Source: Leptospira tipperaryensis
GTDB lineage: Bacteria > Spirochaetota > Leptospiria > Leptospirales > Leptospiraceae
DNA: 64,000 nucleotides
Direction of reading: 5' to 3'
NCBI RefSeq assembly: GCF_001729245.1
Contig: NZ_CP015217.1
Coordinates: forward strand, 3,566,001-3,630,000
Shown here: piece after piece, positions 31,533-44,205 of the stretch
Layout: every line of letters begins with the position of its first letter
Numbering within the stretch: the first letter of the stretch is position 1
Made by a program: the position numbers and the translations under genes
Notes under the pieces: model-generated
Seen by the model: the letters and a program-made list of their open reading frames with translations, nothing else
Told to the model about the DNA's origin: nothing
Database searches by the model: none

Positions 31533-31690
31533 GTCGGAGGTACGACAGAGTTTTTGACGAAGAATTTTGATTGAAAGAAGCGGGTTTTTCTGTTAAGGGA
31601 GAAATCGCCGATTTTTTCCCGCCACCTCTCCTCCTCCACCCAACGAGGGTGGGGACCGGATGTTTCAGAGCGAACGTCGGAACTACGACA
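31533..31690 (-). repeat. MITE-like repeat, copy 1 (minus orientation)
   Basis: Read on the minus strand it runs from a GTCGTAGTTCCGAC palindrome through CCCACCCTCGTTGGGTGG and GGCGGGAAAAAA to a final GTCGTACCTCCGAC (31533-31546 on the plus strand). Core segments align with copies 2 and 4 over most of their length. Confidence 0.6.
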
Positions 31691-31821
31691 GTTCCCCCGT
31701 AAAAGTCGCGCGCCCCACCCAAATTTTGGGCGGAGGGGCGGGTGGTGGAAAAATTCCGGAAACTTTCCTATATCACAAAATTCTAATTTTGCAAGAAAAA
31801 AGTCCCGTGTAGGAACTCCTA
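31676..31821 (+). repeat. MITE-like repeat, copy 2 (plus orientation)
   Basis: Starts at GTCGGAACTACGAC (shared head to head with copy 1), passes through AAAGTCGCGCGCCCCACCC, a GGGCGGAGGGGCGGG block and AAAATTCTAATTTTGCAAG, and ends at GTAGGAACTCCTA (31809-31821). It aligns with the copy at 36922-37082. Confidence 0.65.
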
Positions 31822-31879
31822 AAAATCCTTCCTTGTGGGATGATTCTCGTTGCAGTTCCTTTCAATTTGTGGGTAAGGT

Positions 31880-31936
31880 TATGAATCCAACGAGGGTGGG
31901 CGCGCGACTTTTCACAGTAAAGTCGGAACTACGACA
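31880..31936 (-). repeat. MITE-like repeat, copy 3, truncated head
   Basis: On the minus strand it reads GTCGTAGTTCCGAC, then TGTGAAAAGTCGCGCGCCCA and CCCTCGTTGG, matching the heads of the other copies, and then stops. A 49-50 nt stretch starting CAACGAGGGTGGG is thus present twice, at 31641 and 31888. Confidence 0.55.
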
Positions 31937-31984
31937 AAAGTAAAAAGTCTTTATCAATTTTCGAAATCACTTTTGAAAGCCCAT

Positions 31985-32413
31985 TCAGTATTTCTCGATA
32001 ACGGAAACCATTTCGACAAGATTCCGATTTTTGTTGATTAAGGAATAAATTTCTTGTTTCAGAGAATGTTCGAGGGCCCGGCTGTGTTCTATCTTTATGA
32101 TGGCAGGAAATCCGATCACATTCAATTTATATAACATTCTTGCGATCATCCTATTTTTGTCGACCGTGGATTCCGGTTCCCTTCCGTTCATGTAAACAAC
32201 GAGTATCTCAGGGCTCAAAAAGGGCAATATCTCCGACTCTATCTTCTCTTTGCTATTTCTCCGAGAAGTATAACGAAAGAATTTTTTACCTTCGAATTCC
32301 TTTAAAAATTCTGAATATTCGGCTTCGCGCTTTTTACGTAAGTTCTTTAGAGCGAATTTTGAAACAAAAAAGATTAAAATCGAAATAAAAAGAAAAATCA
32401 AAAGTGGTATCAC
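31985..32413 (-). CDS. Hypothetical protein with one membrane anchor
   Basis: Residues 3-21 form one strongly hydrophobic helix followed by a basic stretch (KNLRKKREAE), so the remaining 120 residues should be cytoplasmic. They contain alternating strands and helices (SPEILVVYMNGRE, VIGFPAIIKIEHS) and no catalytic motif that I recognise. The gene lies 22 bp downstream of the tag gene on the same strand and may be the last member of that minus-strand operon. Confidence 0.6.
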   Translation of the reverse strand: MIPLLIFLFISILIFFVSKFALKNLRKKREAEYSEFLKEFEGKKFFRYTSRRNSKEKIESEILPFLSPEILVVYMNGREPESTVDKNRMIARMLYKLNVIGFPAIIKIEHSRALEHSLKQEIYSLINKNRNLVEMVSVIEKY

Positions 32414-32435
32414 TGACTTTAAATCCTCGGATTAT

Positions 32436-33017
32436 TTAAAGTTCCTTTTTCACAAAACAAAAACAATCCGTCGTGTGATCCATCACCATCCCCGTGGCTT
32501 GCATAAAAGCGTAACAGATCGTCGAACCCACAAACTTGAATCCCCTTTTTTTTAGATCCTTGCTCATCGTTTTGGATTCAAGTGTTTCGTTGGGAGACTC
32601 TCGGATCGTTTTCCAAGAATTGTAAATCGTCTTTTGATTCACAAATCCCCAGATATATTTGTCAAAAGAACCGTACTCTTTTTGAATATTCAAAAATAAT
32701 TGTGCATTTGTAACCGCGGAACGAATCTTCAATTGATTTCGAATGATTCCTTCGTTTGCAAGAAGGGATTGAATCTTTTTCTCTTTGTAATTCGCAACTT
32801 TTTTAGGATCAAAATTGTCAAAAGCCTTTCTGTAATTTTCTCTCTTTCTTAAGATTGTGATCCAGGAAAGTCCCGCCTGCGCTCCTTCTAAGATCAAGAA
32901 CTCAAAAAGTTTTTGATCTTCGTGCACGGGTCTTCCCCATTCCTTGTCGTGATAACTTATATACAACGGGTCCTTTGTCGCCCAGGTGCATCGAGTTTTA
33001 TTGGATTCTTTTTTCAT
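32436..33017 (-). CDS. tag: DNA-3-methyladenine glycosylase I
   Basis: From ATG 33017 the protein is 193 residues and collinear with Tag: RCTWATKDPLYISYHDKEWG at the start, LFEFLILEGAQAGLSW (with the conserved Glu44) and GFKFVGSTICYAFMQATGMV near the end. The four zinc ligands of the family are present: Cys10, His23, His181 and Cys185. It removes 3-methyladenine from alkylated DNA in base-excision repair. A TTG 16 codons upstream would extend it, but the family start and the Cys ligand spacing favour the ATG. It follows the DUF952 gene closely and is probably co-transcribed. Confidence 0.93.
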   Translation of the reverse strand: MKKESNKTRCTWATKDPLYISYHDKEWGRPVHEDQKLFEFLILEGAQAGLSWITILRKRENYRKAFDNFDPKKVANYKEKKIQSLLANEGIIRNQLKIRSAVTNAQLFLNIQKEYGSFDKYIWGFVNQKTIYNSWKTIRESPNETLESKTMSKDLKKRGFKFVGSTICYAFMQATGMVMDHTTDCFCFVKKEL

Positions 33018-33061
33018 CTTCTTTTGTTTGGACTTTTGGAAAAAAACTTCCGAGAAAATTC

Positions 33062-33439
33062 TCAATCTAAGAATGGAAAACGAAATTTTCCCTCTTCGTC
33101 AGGTGCGATCTCATAAACCTTTTCCACTGCGTCCATATTCAAGGAACCAAAGATATGCGGAAAAATATTCTTTCCGTTTTCTTTTGAGAATTTGGAAGAA
33201 TCGCTGGCTTCGTATTTTAATTCCGATTTTAATTTTTCGGTGTTTACGACGAGAAGGACCAAATCCGTTCTTCCTGAAAAAATTCGATTCGCAGTATCTT
33301 CCACCTGATTCTTTTTAGAACTGTGGATAAACCCTTCTTTCGCAAGAGAATCCGTGATATAAAAACCGTTCTTGATCGCTTCTTCATAATCTTTTTTAGA
33401 AGCGATATTGTAGATATAATTCTTCAAGGATTCTACCAT
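33062..33439 (-). CDS. DUF952 family protein
   Basis: The 125-residue protein shows the family landmarks [28 protein letters not shown] and, near the end, [19 protein letters not shown]. The conserved His and Ser residues cluster in the putative active site; the function of the family is unknown. The ATG at 33439 is chosen over a start eight codons upstream because it matches the family start and overlaps the preceding gene's stop (ATGGTAG), a translational coupling arrangement. Confidence 0.85.
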   Translation of the reverse strand: MVESLKNYIYNIASKKDYEEAIKNGFYITDSLAKEGFIHSSKKNQVEDTANRIFSGRTDLVLLVVNTEKLKSELKYEASDSSKFSKENGKNIFPHIFGSLNMDAVEKVYEIAPDEEGKFRFPFLD

Positions 33440-34446
33440 CTCGCGATATGATCTTCGGCCCAACCTTGACCGTTCGTAATCTTGTATTCGTTCTTTCCCA
33501 ATCGAATAATACCTTCAAATTTTCCGATCATCTGATGTACGGAAGAAGCGAGAATCCCCGTATTCGTATTTGCCTTTCTGTGAAATTCGGGAATAAACTG
33601 AAGATCGATCGCTTGAGAATCTTTCGTATACAAATGCCAAGGTTTCATCCAATTTTCTTTGTCGATCTCAAAGATCGCGTTAGACGGAATCTTATAGATT
33701 CTCCCGTTAACCAGGATCGCGTTTTCGGTGGTTCCGGTTTCGTCAGTCCATCCGGCTCCGAGATTGATTCCGATTCTTTCTCCTCCGTTATGCGCCACCA
33801 TGGAAGCCCAGTTCCATTTTGTCGAATAAGGCCAAACCCCTCTTCCGTAATCCAAACAAGCGAAGGAGGTTTCGGGTTCGAATTTGTGTTCCATCGCTCC
33901 GTATCGAACGGTTCCACTCGCCCCGACACCGAATAATTTTTCGGTAAACTGAAATTTTCTCTTGGACCAAGGAACAACTACGTTAAGCGTCTCCCAATTC
34001 TCAGGAACGGGAATCAAAAGTTCGGCCTGAACCGGGATCTTATTTCTCGGAGAAAAATTGATCGAAAGACGATATCCTTCTTCTTCTCTAAAAAATTGTA
34101 ACCTCGCGTTATTTCCGATGTAAGTCGCGTTGCTTCCCAGGAGTTGTCCCAAACTCACTCCGGATCCGAATGGGGTAAGAATCGTCCCTTCCTCGAAGTC
34201 TCCCGTTTTACGATTCAGCCAATAGACAAAGATGACTCCCGCATAATCGACGTCGGAGATCGTAAACGAAGCTAAGAAGTTTTCGTCGTAGATGCACCAG
34301 TAGTTCCATTTCTTTTTTCTTAAGTAGTGCCCGCTCAGATTACATCTGTGTAACGGCTTTTTGGACCAGCCCACCGCGTTTAAATTCAGATTCCCGGATT
34401 TATCGCAAAGATTCGTTTCTTGTCTGATTTCAGTCTCTAAGTTCAT
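33433..34446 (-). CDS. DUF2804 family protein
   Basis: The 337-residue soluble protein carries typical DUF2804 blocks: an early [25 protein letters not shown] segment, [13 protein letters not shown], a central [19 protein letters not shown] and the C-terminal [12 protein letters not shown]. It has no signal peptide. The family is uncharacterised, with a lipocalin-like beta-rich prediction being usual. It is the first gene of the minus-strand operon DUF2804 - DUF952 - tag - hypothetical, and its stop overlaps the DUF952 start. Confidence 0.85.
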   Translation of the reverse strand: MNLETEIRQETNLCDKSGNLNLNAVGWSKKPLHRCNLSGHYLRKKKWNYWCIYDENFLASFTISDVDYAGVIFVYWLNRKTGDFEEGTILTPFGSGVSLGQLLGSNATYIGNNARLQFFREEEGYRLSINFSPRNKIPVQAELLIPVPENWETLNVVVPWSKRKFQFTEKLFGVGASGTVRYGAMEHKFEPETSFACLDYGRGVWPYSTKWNWASMVAHNGGERIGINLGAGWTDETGTTENAILVNGRIYKIPSNAIFEIDKENWMKPWHLYTKDSQAIDLQFIPEFHRKANTNTGILASSVHQMIGKFEGIIRLGKNEYKITNGQGWAEDHIARW

Positions 34447-34695
34447 CTATGAAAACTCTTTTTAGGATAATGAGTACGGATACCAAGGCCGCCTCGGGAA
34501 GTCGACCTATTTCCATTCCGATCCTGGTCCGGTTTTGCCATAGGCGGGAATTCCCTTATTACTCGGTAAATTTCTTTTCAAATTATAATTGATTCTATAA
34601 ATTTTACCATTATTACTCTTTGAACGAACGCATAATCTTTGATAGATTATTTCAATTACGTAAGAACGCAATTTTAGAATTTGATTAGGTGCGAA

Positions 34696-36084
34696 ATGAA
34701 ATCTTATCTTACAATTCCTATTCTTTGGATTTTACTTCACTCCTGTATTCCCGGAAAAGAAATGAACTCCGGCAATCCAAGAACGAGCGAATACTGGTTG
34801 AACCAATTCCTCGCGGGAATCCATCCCATTCTCTTTCGCGAAAACACCGGAACCATAGAATGGATGATACTCGAAGGAAAAGTAGCGGCGACTAGCCGCG
34901 GTAAAGACATCGCCCTAGATCCATTCCAAAACGTAATCCTCGCGGGAGAAACGGACGGTGCCCTTTTTAACGGAGCCGTCTTCGGAACTCAAGATCTAAT
35001 CATTGCCAAATACAACTCCCAAAGCGGTCGCGCTTGGGCTCGTCAGTTGGGTGCATCGGGAGCGCTTCTTACGGTCGTGGGAATCGCGACAGATCCATTA
35101 GGGAATGCTTATATCGCCGGATACACGAATGCTGCCTTTTCCGGTCCGATGTTGAGCGGTCAGGATCTTTTTGTAATCAAGGTTTCTTTGGACGGAACTC
35201 CGATTTGGAGCAAACAAGTAGGTCCTACCGGAGGAAGCTATTTTCTAAACCCGACGGACATCTGCGTGGATAGTCTCGGAAATTCCTACGTCGTAGGAGA
35301 CACGAACGGACCTTTCGGTGGCCCGGTCGCAATCTCCGGAACCATGTTTGTGGTCCGTTTTGATTCTTCCGGAAATCAATCCTGGGCGACACAACTTTCG
35401 GTTACGGGTGCGAATACGACTGCAAGCGGACTTGCCTGCGATTCTACTTCCGGTACGGCTTTCGTCGCCGGTTGGGGAGGGGCGAATTATTCTACGCTAA
35501 CCGCTCCAGGAATCGGCGGAAACGATCTTTTCGTTTTTAAATACGACTCGAGTGGAAACAGGCAGTTCTTCACCCACATAGGTCAAGCAAGCGTGGAAAT
35601 ACTTACCGGGCCAATCACTCTGGATCGTTCCGGAAATATTTTTGTGGGAGCTTCGAGTAACGCGGACTTCGGTTTCGGAAACCCGGGAACCACCTATGCT
35701 GGAACGATTTTTAAATACGACCAAAGCGGAACTCAACAATGGATTCGACAATTCGGCCTCAATAACGGAACGGCGATAACGACGCCCACGTCCTTGGTCA
35801 CAGATCTCGCAAACAATGTTTTTTTTACCGGTTATACAGACGGCAATTTGGTGACCGGAACGGGTGCTTCCATCGGCAATAACGATTTATTTTTTACAAA
35901 ATACAACGGACAAGGAGAACAACAGTGGCTCCGTCAAATCGGAACCGCCGGTGCGACTCTCATTGGCAACGGAATCGTTACCGATCCGGAAGGTGCGCTT
36001 TACGGAACGGGTTCTGCAACCGGAACGATCAACGGAATTTCTATCAACGGCACGCAGGATTTGTTTTTAGTCAAGTATCGATAA
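34696..36084 (+). CDS. SBBP-repeat beta-propeller lipoprotein
   Basis: From ATG 34696 (AGGTG ribosome site; a TTG five codons earlier is less likely) the 462-residue protein has a lipobox LLHSC (Cys17) and about six to seven repeats of roughly 55 residues. Each contains a D-x-x-G-N-x-Y/F-x-A/V-G-x-T/S block followed by D-L-F-x-x-K-Y/F and W-x-x-Q-x-G, the hallmark of SBBP propeller repeats. Export to the envelope and a ligand- or surface-binding role are inferred. A hairpin follows. It resembles the exported protein at 30084-31427 in repeat style. Confidence 0.85.
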   Translation: MKSYLTIPILWILLHSCIPGKEMNSGNPRTSEYWLNQFLAGIHPILFRENTGTIEWMILEGKVAATSRGKDIALDPFQNVILAGETDGALFNGAVFGTQDLIIAKYNSQSGRAWARQLGASGALLTVVGIATDPLGNAYIAGYTNAAFSGPMLSGQDLFVIKVSLDGTPIWSKQVGPTGGSYFLNPTDICVDSLGNSYVVGDTNGPFGGPVAISGTMFVVRFDSSGNQSWATQLSVTGANTTASGLACDSTSGTAFVAGWGGANYSTLTAPGIGGNDLFVFKYDSSGNRQFFTHIGQASVEILTGPITLDRSGNIFVGASSNADFGFGNPGTTYAGTIFKYDQSGTQQWIRQFGLNNGTAITTPTSLVTDLANNVFFTGYTDGNLVTGTGASIGNNDLFFTKYNGQGEQQWLRQIGTAGATLIGNGIVTDPEGALYGTGSATGTINGISINGTQDLFLVKYR

Positions 36085-36118
36085 TCGACATACGGAAGAA
36101 TTTCTTTTCTATTCAAAA

Positions 36119-36144
36119 AAGATCCTTTTGTTAGAAAGGATCTT
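36119..36144. terminator. Perfect 10-bp hairpin
   Basis: AAGATCCTTT at 36119-36128 pairs with AAAGGATCTT at 36135-36144 around a 6-nt loop. It lies after the SBBP gene; the T run is on the minus-strand side only. Confidence 0.55.
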
Positions 36145-36157
36145 AAGACCGTAAACT

Positions 36158-36853
36158 ATGAATCGAAATCGAAGTATCATTCACGTCGGACTCAGCGATT
36201 TATTCTTACCGATCGTAGTAAGATCCAAATCGGAAATCCTTCAGTTCCAATCCAAACTGGAAGAATTGGGAATCGAAATCACGGGAACCAACTACGGTCC
36301 CAATCAAAACGTCCTTACAAGACAACTTTCTCAGTCGGTTCTTACGATCCAAGTGATCAACGCGGGACCGAATATTACACAACTCTTAATCATTTCCGAA
36401 AACCCGGACGGCTCATTGGAATCCATCGAAGAAGATTTTGAAAGAGTGATCGAAGCCTTTGACAAGGTTTGGCAAATTCAAGGGAAGAATGTAGTAAAGA
36501 GCGATCTTACCGTTCGTCTCCTAACCGACTCTTCCACAGAACACGCGTTTGGCGAGATCTGGGAAAAACGCCTCAAACAAAACAGAGACAGTTTACAACA
36601 ACTCGGAAGACCGATCTTAGGAGGAGGACTTCGTTTTGTCCTTCCTCCTCTCAATCCTCAGGATCCGGAAGACCACGGAATCGAAATCAAGATCGAATCC
36701 TTCTTTCCCGATCCCCGAAAAATTTTTATCGAAGCGATCTTTCTCTGGGGCGCTCCTCGAATGATTTCCGAAAAATGGAACGCTTCCGATCGAATCCAAA
36801 AAGTCATTCAATACGTGGAACAACATCTCATCCCTTTTTTGGATCAAGGTTAA
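36158..36853 (+). CDS. Hypothetical cytoplasmic protein
   Basis: The 231-residue protein has no signal or membrane segment. Its alternating strand and helix pattern (LTIQVINAGPNITQLLII, then ILGGGLRFVLPPL and GIEIKIESFFPDPRKIFIEAIFLWGAP) suggests a compact alpha/beta fold of two similar halves, in the manner of TIGR04255-like proteins, though I cannot confirm a family. It starts with ATG 14 bp after the hairpin and stands alone before a repeat region. Confidence 0.6.
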   Translation: MNRNRSIIHVGLSDLFLPIVVRSKSEILQFQSKLEELGIEITGTNYGPNQNVLTRQLSQSVLTIQVINAGPNITQLLIISENPDGSLESIEEDFERVIEAFDKVWQIQGKNVVKSDLTVRLLTDSSTEHAFGEIWEKRLKQNRDSLQQLGRPILGGGLRFVLPPLNPQDPEDHGIEIKIESFFPDPRKIFIEAIFLWGAPRMISEKWNASDRIQKVIQYVEQHLIPFLDQG

Positions 36854-37258
36854 GCCCCGGCTGAACGATCTGCGGCCGCTTCCACAAACCCATAACTGAA
36901 ATCGAACGGAATCTCTCTACTCCTGTAGGACCTACAGGCTCTTCTGTGAAACTTGGCGGCCCCGCCCTGATCTTGGGTGGTGGGGAGCGGAGGCGGGAAA
37001 AACTTCGGGAATTCTTCTCTATCAGAAAATTCTACTTTTTGCAAGTAAATTCCCCGCCCCGAAACCTTGTAGGAACTACGACAAAAACTCCGTTTGGGAT
37101 CGTCTCTCATTCCAAATCCATTCCCAAGATTCGATTGAGGTTACAACTCTCAGGGCGGGAAGCCCCGCAGAAGTTTCAAAAAAAAATTCAAAAAGGATCG
37201 GATTCCCTTGAATTTTTGTCCGGGGAAAACCCTATTCTTAGAAATTAGGACCTAGCCC
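36854..37258. other. Repeat-bearing intergenic region
   Basis: 405 bp between two plus-strand genes. It holds a full copy of the 150-bp MITE-like repeat (36922-37082) and, at the right, an AGGA element and the presumed promoter of the nuclease pair. No gene is seen. Confidence 0.6.
36922..37082 (+). repeat. MITE-like repeat, copy 4 (plus orientation)
   Basis: It begins with the palindrome CCTGTAGGACCTACAGG (36922-36938) and ends with GTAGGAACTACGAC (37069-37082). In between are TGTGAAACTTGGCGGCCCC, TTGGGTGGTGGGGAGCGG, GGCGGGAAAAACTTC, and TATCAGAAAATTCTA then TTTTTGCAAG. It aligns with copy 2 at 31676-31821 over nearly its whole length. Confidence 0.65.
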
Positions 37259-38346
37259 ATGATTCGATTTTTACACAGCGCCGATCTGCATCTCAGTCAA
37301 AAAGAAAAGGACTATTCCCTTTCCGTCCTCAAAGAGATCGTCTCGATCGCTTCCGAGGAACAATGCACTCATATCCTTTTTTGCGGAGATCTCTTTGATC
37401 GAAACAACGATATCGCGGCCCTCAAAGAAGACGTCAAATCGATCCTCAAATCCTTTTCGGGAAGAATCTTTTATATCCCCGGCAATCACGAGGAACTCGG
37501 TCTCGCAGAAGGAACCTACCCGATCTCCGCGGATCTTTCGCCCATGCTCTATCCTCAGAAAGGCGAAAACGTGAAACTCTGGTTGGAAGAATCGGACGGT
37601 GTCTCCGCTGAATTTTTCGGTTTTCCGTTTAACAGAAATTTAGATTATTCGAATATTCAATTTAAAGAAAAGAAGGTTCAATACCGGATCGCGCTCCTTC
37701 ACGGCACCGAAACCAAGATGGTGGAATATCTCGGCCCTTCTCCGGAAGAGGCGGATTCCATTCTGGATTCCGGGCCGTTTCTCGAAGCCAAGTTCGACTA
37801 TCTCGCGTTAGGTCATATTCATTCCAAACGTTCGGAGGTTTCCGGTTCTCTGATCAAAGCCTATCCAGGCTCGCCTCGTATCGTTTCCTTGGGAGAATCC
37901 GGAGTCCGCACCGTAAACATCGTCTCTCTTGGAAAAAACGGAACTCCGGTTTTAAAAGAAAGGGCGATCGTTTCCGCCGGAGAATTTAAGGACTTTTCTC
38001 TTTCCGTAACTCTTTCCGGGGAAATTCCTGAACTTGAAAAAACATCTTCTCGTTTTTCACAAGAAGACACGGTTCGAATCCGCGTCTCGGGAATCGTCGA
38101 AGACGAACACGTCGTCTCGGAAACCTTAAATCGTTTTAGCGAGTCCGCGCGTTGTAGAAAAATTGAAATCAAAACTTCCGATCTCAAAACCTCTTCGGCG
38201 CTTATCGACAACCCCGTCGCAAAAATATTTTATGAAAAGCTAATGGAACTTCAGCGAAACTGGTCCGGCGCGGATGCTCCCGACTGGAATGAAATTTTGG
38301 TATTGGGTCTGGAACAAATCGAAGAAAACGCGGGGAAAACCGAAAG

Positions 38347-38350
<4 letters not shown>
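37259..38350 (+). CDS. SbcD/Mre11-like (YhaO-like) metallophosphoesterase
   Basis: The 363-residue protein has the five phosphoesterase motifs of DNA-repair exonuclease subunits: HSADLHLS (residues 6-13), FCGDLFDRN near 43-51, PGNHE near 76, LLHGTE near 148 and LALGHIHSK near 182. Asp, His and Asn ligands for two metal ions are all in place. The C-terminal 120 residues match the SbcD capping region. It overlaps the following ATPase gene by 4 nt (ATGA), so the two form a nuclease-ATPase complex by analogy with SbcCD and Bacillus YhaO-YhaN. Confidence 0.85.
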
Positions 38351-40665
<2,315 letters not shown>

Positions 40666-40817
40666 GACAATGTCCGACTTCGGACTTTTATCGAGAAGAT
40701 AAGAATCCGGTATATGCAAAGATTCTTAACTCATTTTTAAGAATGAAATTTATTTCTGATTGACCTTAGGTTGTAGAGAAGAACATTCTTTCTCAAACAT
40801 ATTATCAGAGGTTAACT

Positions 40818-41210
40818 TTGAAAACTCTATTCAGTAGAATTCTCATTTTGCTTTTACTTTCCCAAGTTTATAATTGCTTATTATTTGATACGCTCGGAAT
40901 CGCTCCGGGAAGAATCAAGGGATCCGAAGCCGCAGGTCAAATCAAGGACGCAGCAATCGTTACCGATTTGATCAACTCTACCATTTTGAGCGGTCGAGCT
41001 ACGGTTTCTATCCTTTCCATCTTGGCGGACCAATTGGCCGGTATCAAATCCGACGGCAAATACGTGAAATCGGAAGTAGACGATTGTATCGCGGAAATCA
41101 AAGGCCTGAGCGGCTATCTCATTGGAGCTCCTCTTACGATCTTGCTTCAATCCAAATGTTCTTTGAAAGAAGATAAAGTAATCTTAGATTCTCCTTTCCC
41201 TGAATTTTAA
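40818..41210 (+). CDS. Small lipoprotein, TIGR04452-like
   Basis: The 130-residue product has a lipoprotein signal (SQVYNC, Cys20), then LLFDTLGIAPGRIKGSEA, a start I associate with a Leptospira lipoprotein family (TIGR04452), and a helical domain with Cys93 and Cys117-type cysteines. The start is TTG with GAGG at good spacing. Function unknown. A 9-bp hairpin follows. It lies 152 bp after the nuclease pair and has its own untranslated leader. Confidence 0.65.
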   Translation: MKTLFSRILILLLLSQVYNCLLFDTLGIAPGRIKGSEAAGQIKDAAIVTDLINSTILSGRATVSILSILADQLAGIKSDGKYVKSEVDDCIAEIKGLSGYLIGAPLTILLQSKCSLKEDKVILDSPFPEF

Positions 41211-41221
41211 TCTTTAGTTCT

Positions 41222-41244
41222 CTCGAGCCGGAACTCGGCTCGAG
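41222..41244. terminator. Hairpin after the small lipoprotein gene
   Basis: CTCGAGCCG at 41222-41230 pairs perfectly with CGGCTCGAG at 41236-41244 around a 5-nt loop; a T tract is missing. A degenerate solo repeat GTCGGAACTTCGGC lies nearby at 41398-41411. Confidence 0.55.
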
Positions 41245-41489
41245 TCCTCTCAATTCCTTCTTCACTTCCAACCTCGTATTTAAAAAAACTGAACTGTCTT
41301 TTTAGAAATCGATCCGTTGAAAACAAATGTTTCTCCGTAATTTTACTCGGAGCGGACTTGAAGTTCGTTTTCAAGTCCTTTTACAAAAAAAGTTTTGTCG
41401 GAACTTCGGCAAACATTCTGCTTTAAATTGCAGGCTCAGAATTTCAAAAGAGGGAAGATCGAAACGGTTTTCATTTTAAGAATCGGATT

Positions 41490-42671
<1,182 letters not shown>

Positions 42672-42730
42672 TCTCCTTTCAGGCTTTTGATCCTATCCGG
42701 TCTGTCAATTGAATTCGGCCTTTAAGCCTT

Positions 42731-43312
42731 TTACATCAGATAGATTTTTCCGTGTTTATCCTTGATCATCGGATCCGCCCCGTGTTTGAGAAGAAGCTCG
42801 GCAAACTCTGACATTCCGTGAGAAGACTTAGCCAAGTTCATACAAGTCACTCCGTCAAAATCCTGCACGTTCGGATCCGCACCCTTCTCCAAAAGAATTT
42901 GAAATGGTATAAGTTTTCCTTCGTTCACGCAGTGATGTAGAGGGCTCATCCCGTTTGTATCCTTTTGATTGAGATCGGCTCCGAATGAAATCAATATTGA
43001 CATCATCTCAGGAGAAGAATCTTCCAAAATAGAATGGATCAAAGGAGTCAAACCCGTGACTTCATCCGTTCGATTCGGATCGGCTATAAATTCCAAAAGA
43101 ACTTTCACTACTTCTTCATTTTGATATTTTACCGCGAGAGAAACGGGATTCATCCCGTAGTATCGGATCGCATTCGGATCCAAGCCGTTCTGCAAAAGTT
43201 TTTTCAACCCGGAAGGATTTCCCTTTTTGATCGCTCTAAAAAAAAGAAATCGTTTCCAAAAAGAAACGTTCCCTTCTCGATTTGAATTCTCTTCGAGTTT
43301 GTTTTGATTCAT
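42731..43312 (-). CDS. Ankyrin-repeat protein
   Basis: The 193-residue soluble protein is built of about five ankyrin repeats from residue 30 on, for example GLDPNAIRYYGMNPVSLAVKY, GLTPLIHSILEDSSPEMMSIL, GMSPLHHCVNEGKLIPFQIL and the final GADPMIKDKHGK. There is no signal peptide, so it should bind protein partners in the cytoplasm. It follows the methyltransferase gene only by position (59 bp upstream of it on the same strand) and may share its transcript. Confidence 0.88.
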   Translation of the reverse strand: MNQNKLEENSNREGNVSFWKRFLFFRAIKKGNPSGLKKLLQNGLDPNAIRYYGMNPVSLAVKYQNEEVVKVLLEFIADPNRTDEVTGLTPLIHSILEDSSPEMMSILISFGADLNQKDTNGMSPLHHCVNEGKLIPFQILLEKGADPNVQDFDGVTCMNLAKSSHGMSEFAELLLKHGADPMIKDKHGKIYLM

Positions 43313-43374
43313 CTCTTTCCCCGTAAAACGCAGATTCGAATATTTCGATCTTTGATTCTATCTTTTAAATTATA

Positions 43375-44205
43375 CTAGAAAGAACGGGGTCTTGTATTGT
43401 AAAAAAGGGACAAAATTCGATCCCTAAGTCCATACCAAACCAAGGGAGAATAACCGGAAAGGGCGCTAAACTCTTTGGTCAAATGAGATTGATCGTAGTA
43501 GCCTGCGTCCAGAGCCAGATCGCTGAGATTTTGATTTTCCAATTTCATCCAAGCGGCGTTTTGAAAACGAACGACTCTCGCAAATTCCTTTGGATTGTAT
43601 CCGATCCTTTCCTGAAACTTTCTTTTCAAAGTTTTTTTGACCAGTCCCAAATCCTGCGCTAACCTTGAGATAGGAATCTTACCATTGCTCGCGGTAATTT
43701 TTCGAATCGCTTCCGCGACGATTGATTCCGATTCTTTTTTAGAATTCAATAATTTTCTAAAGTATTCGTTTGAAAGAGATACTCGATCCTCGAAGTTACG
43801 GGCATCTCGAATTCGATTCACAAAATCGGAATATTCCTTGTTTTTAGGAACTTGCAGATCGCTCAGATGGCTCCGAACTTCCTTTCCCGGAATTTTAAAA
43901 AATTCGTAAAAGGATCCTGGAAACATTCTTATATTAAAAAATCCTACTTTTCCTTTGGGAGAAATTCGAAAAGGAGAGAGATGATTTCCAATGATATGTC
44001 CTTGGGAAGAATTCCATTCTTCCTTTCCATTTTGAACGGTCCCGATCAAAATCGGATCTCGATAGGATATATGAAGTTCGTTCTCGACGGACGGAAATAT
44101 TTTCGGAAATTCAAACTGCGTCGAGGTAGAATCCGATTCCCAACCCCAATAACATCCGATCCAAGGAGCTAAGACCGGATCACATTTTGAAAATAGAATC
44201 TTCAT
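43375..44205 (-). CDS. AraC-family transcriptional regulator
   Basis: The 276-residue protein has an N-terminal sensor region of the kind annotated DUF6597 (about residues 10-125; LHISYRDP and GHIIGNHLSPF) and a C-terminal AraC DNA-binding domain (about 170-262): ISRLAQDLGLVKKTLKRKFQER, then DAGYYDQSHLTKEFSALSGYSP. Its ATG overlaps the thioesterase stop (ATGA), so it is co-translated with that gene and may respond to the thioester metabolism it accompanies. No nearby dyad was found that would name its operator. Confidence 0.88.
   Translation of the reverse strand: MKILFSKCDPVLAPWIGCYWGWESDSTSTQFEFPKIFPSVENELHISYRDPILIGTVQNGKEEWNSSQGHIIGNHLSPFRISPKGKVGFFNIRMFPGSFYEFFKIPGKEVRSHLSDLQVPKNKEYSDFVNRIRDARNFEDRVSLSNEYFRKLLNSKKESESIVAEAIRKITASNGKIPISRLAQDLGLVKKTLKRKFQERIGYNPKEFARVVRFQNAAWMKLENQNLSDLALDAGYYDQSHLTKEFSALSGYSPLVWYGLRDRILSLFYNTRPRSF

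Larger units (their letters stand above)
31428..31984. other. Repeat-filled intergenic region
   Basis: 557 bp between convergent genes, nearly all made of copies of a 150-bp repeat family in alternating orientation (31533-31690 minus, 31676-31821 plus, 31880-31936 minus and truncated). No protein-coding frame is convincing. Confidence 0.7.

Noticed and set aside
31396..31722. 108-codon minus-strand frame in the 31.5-kb repeat region
   Set aside because: It reads through repeat DNA and the palindromes, so it is not a conserved protein.
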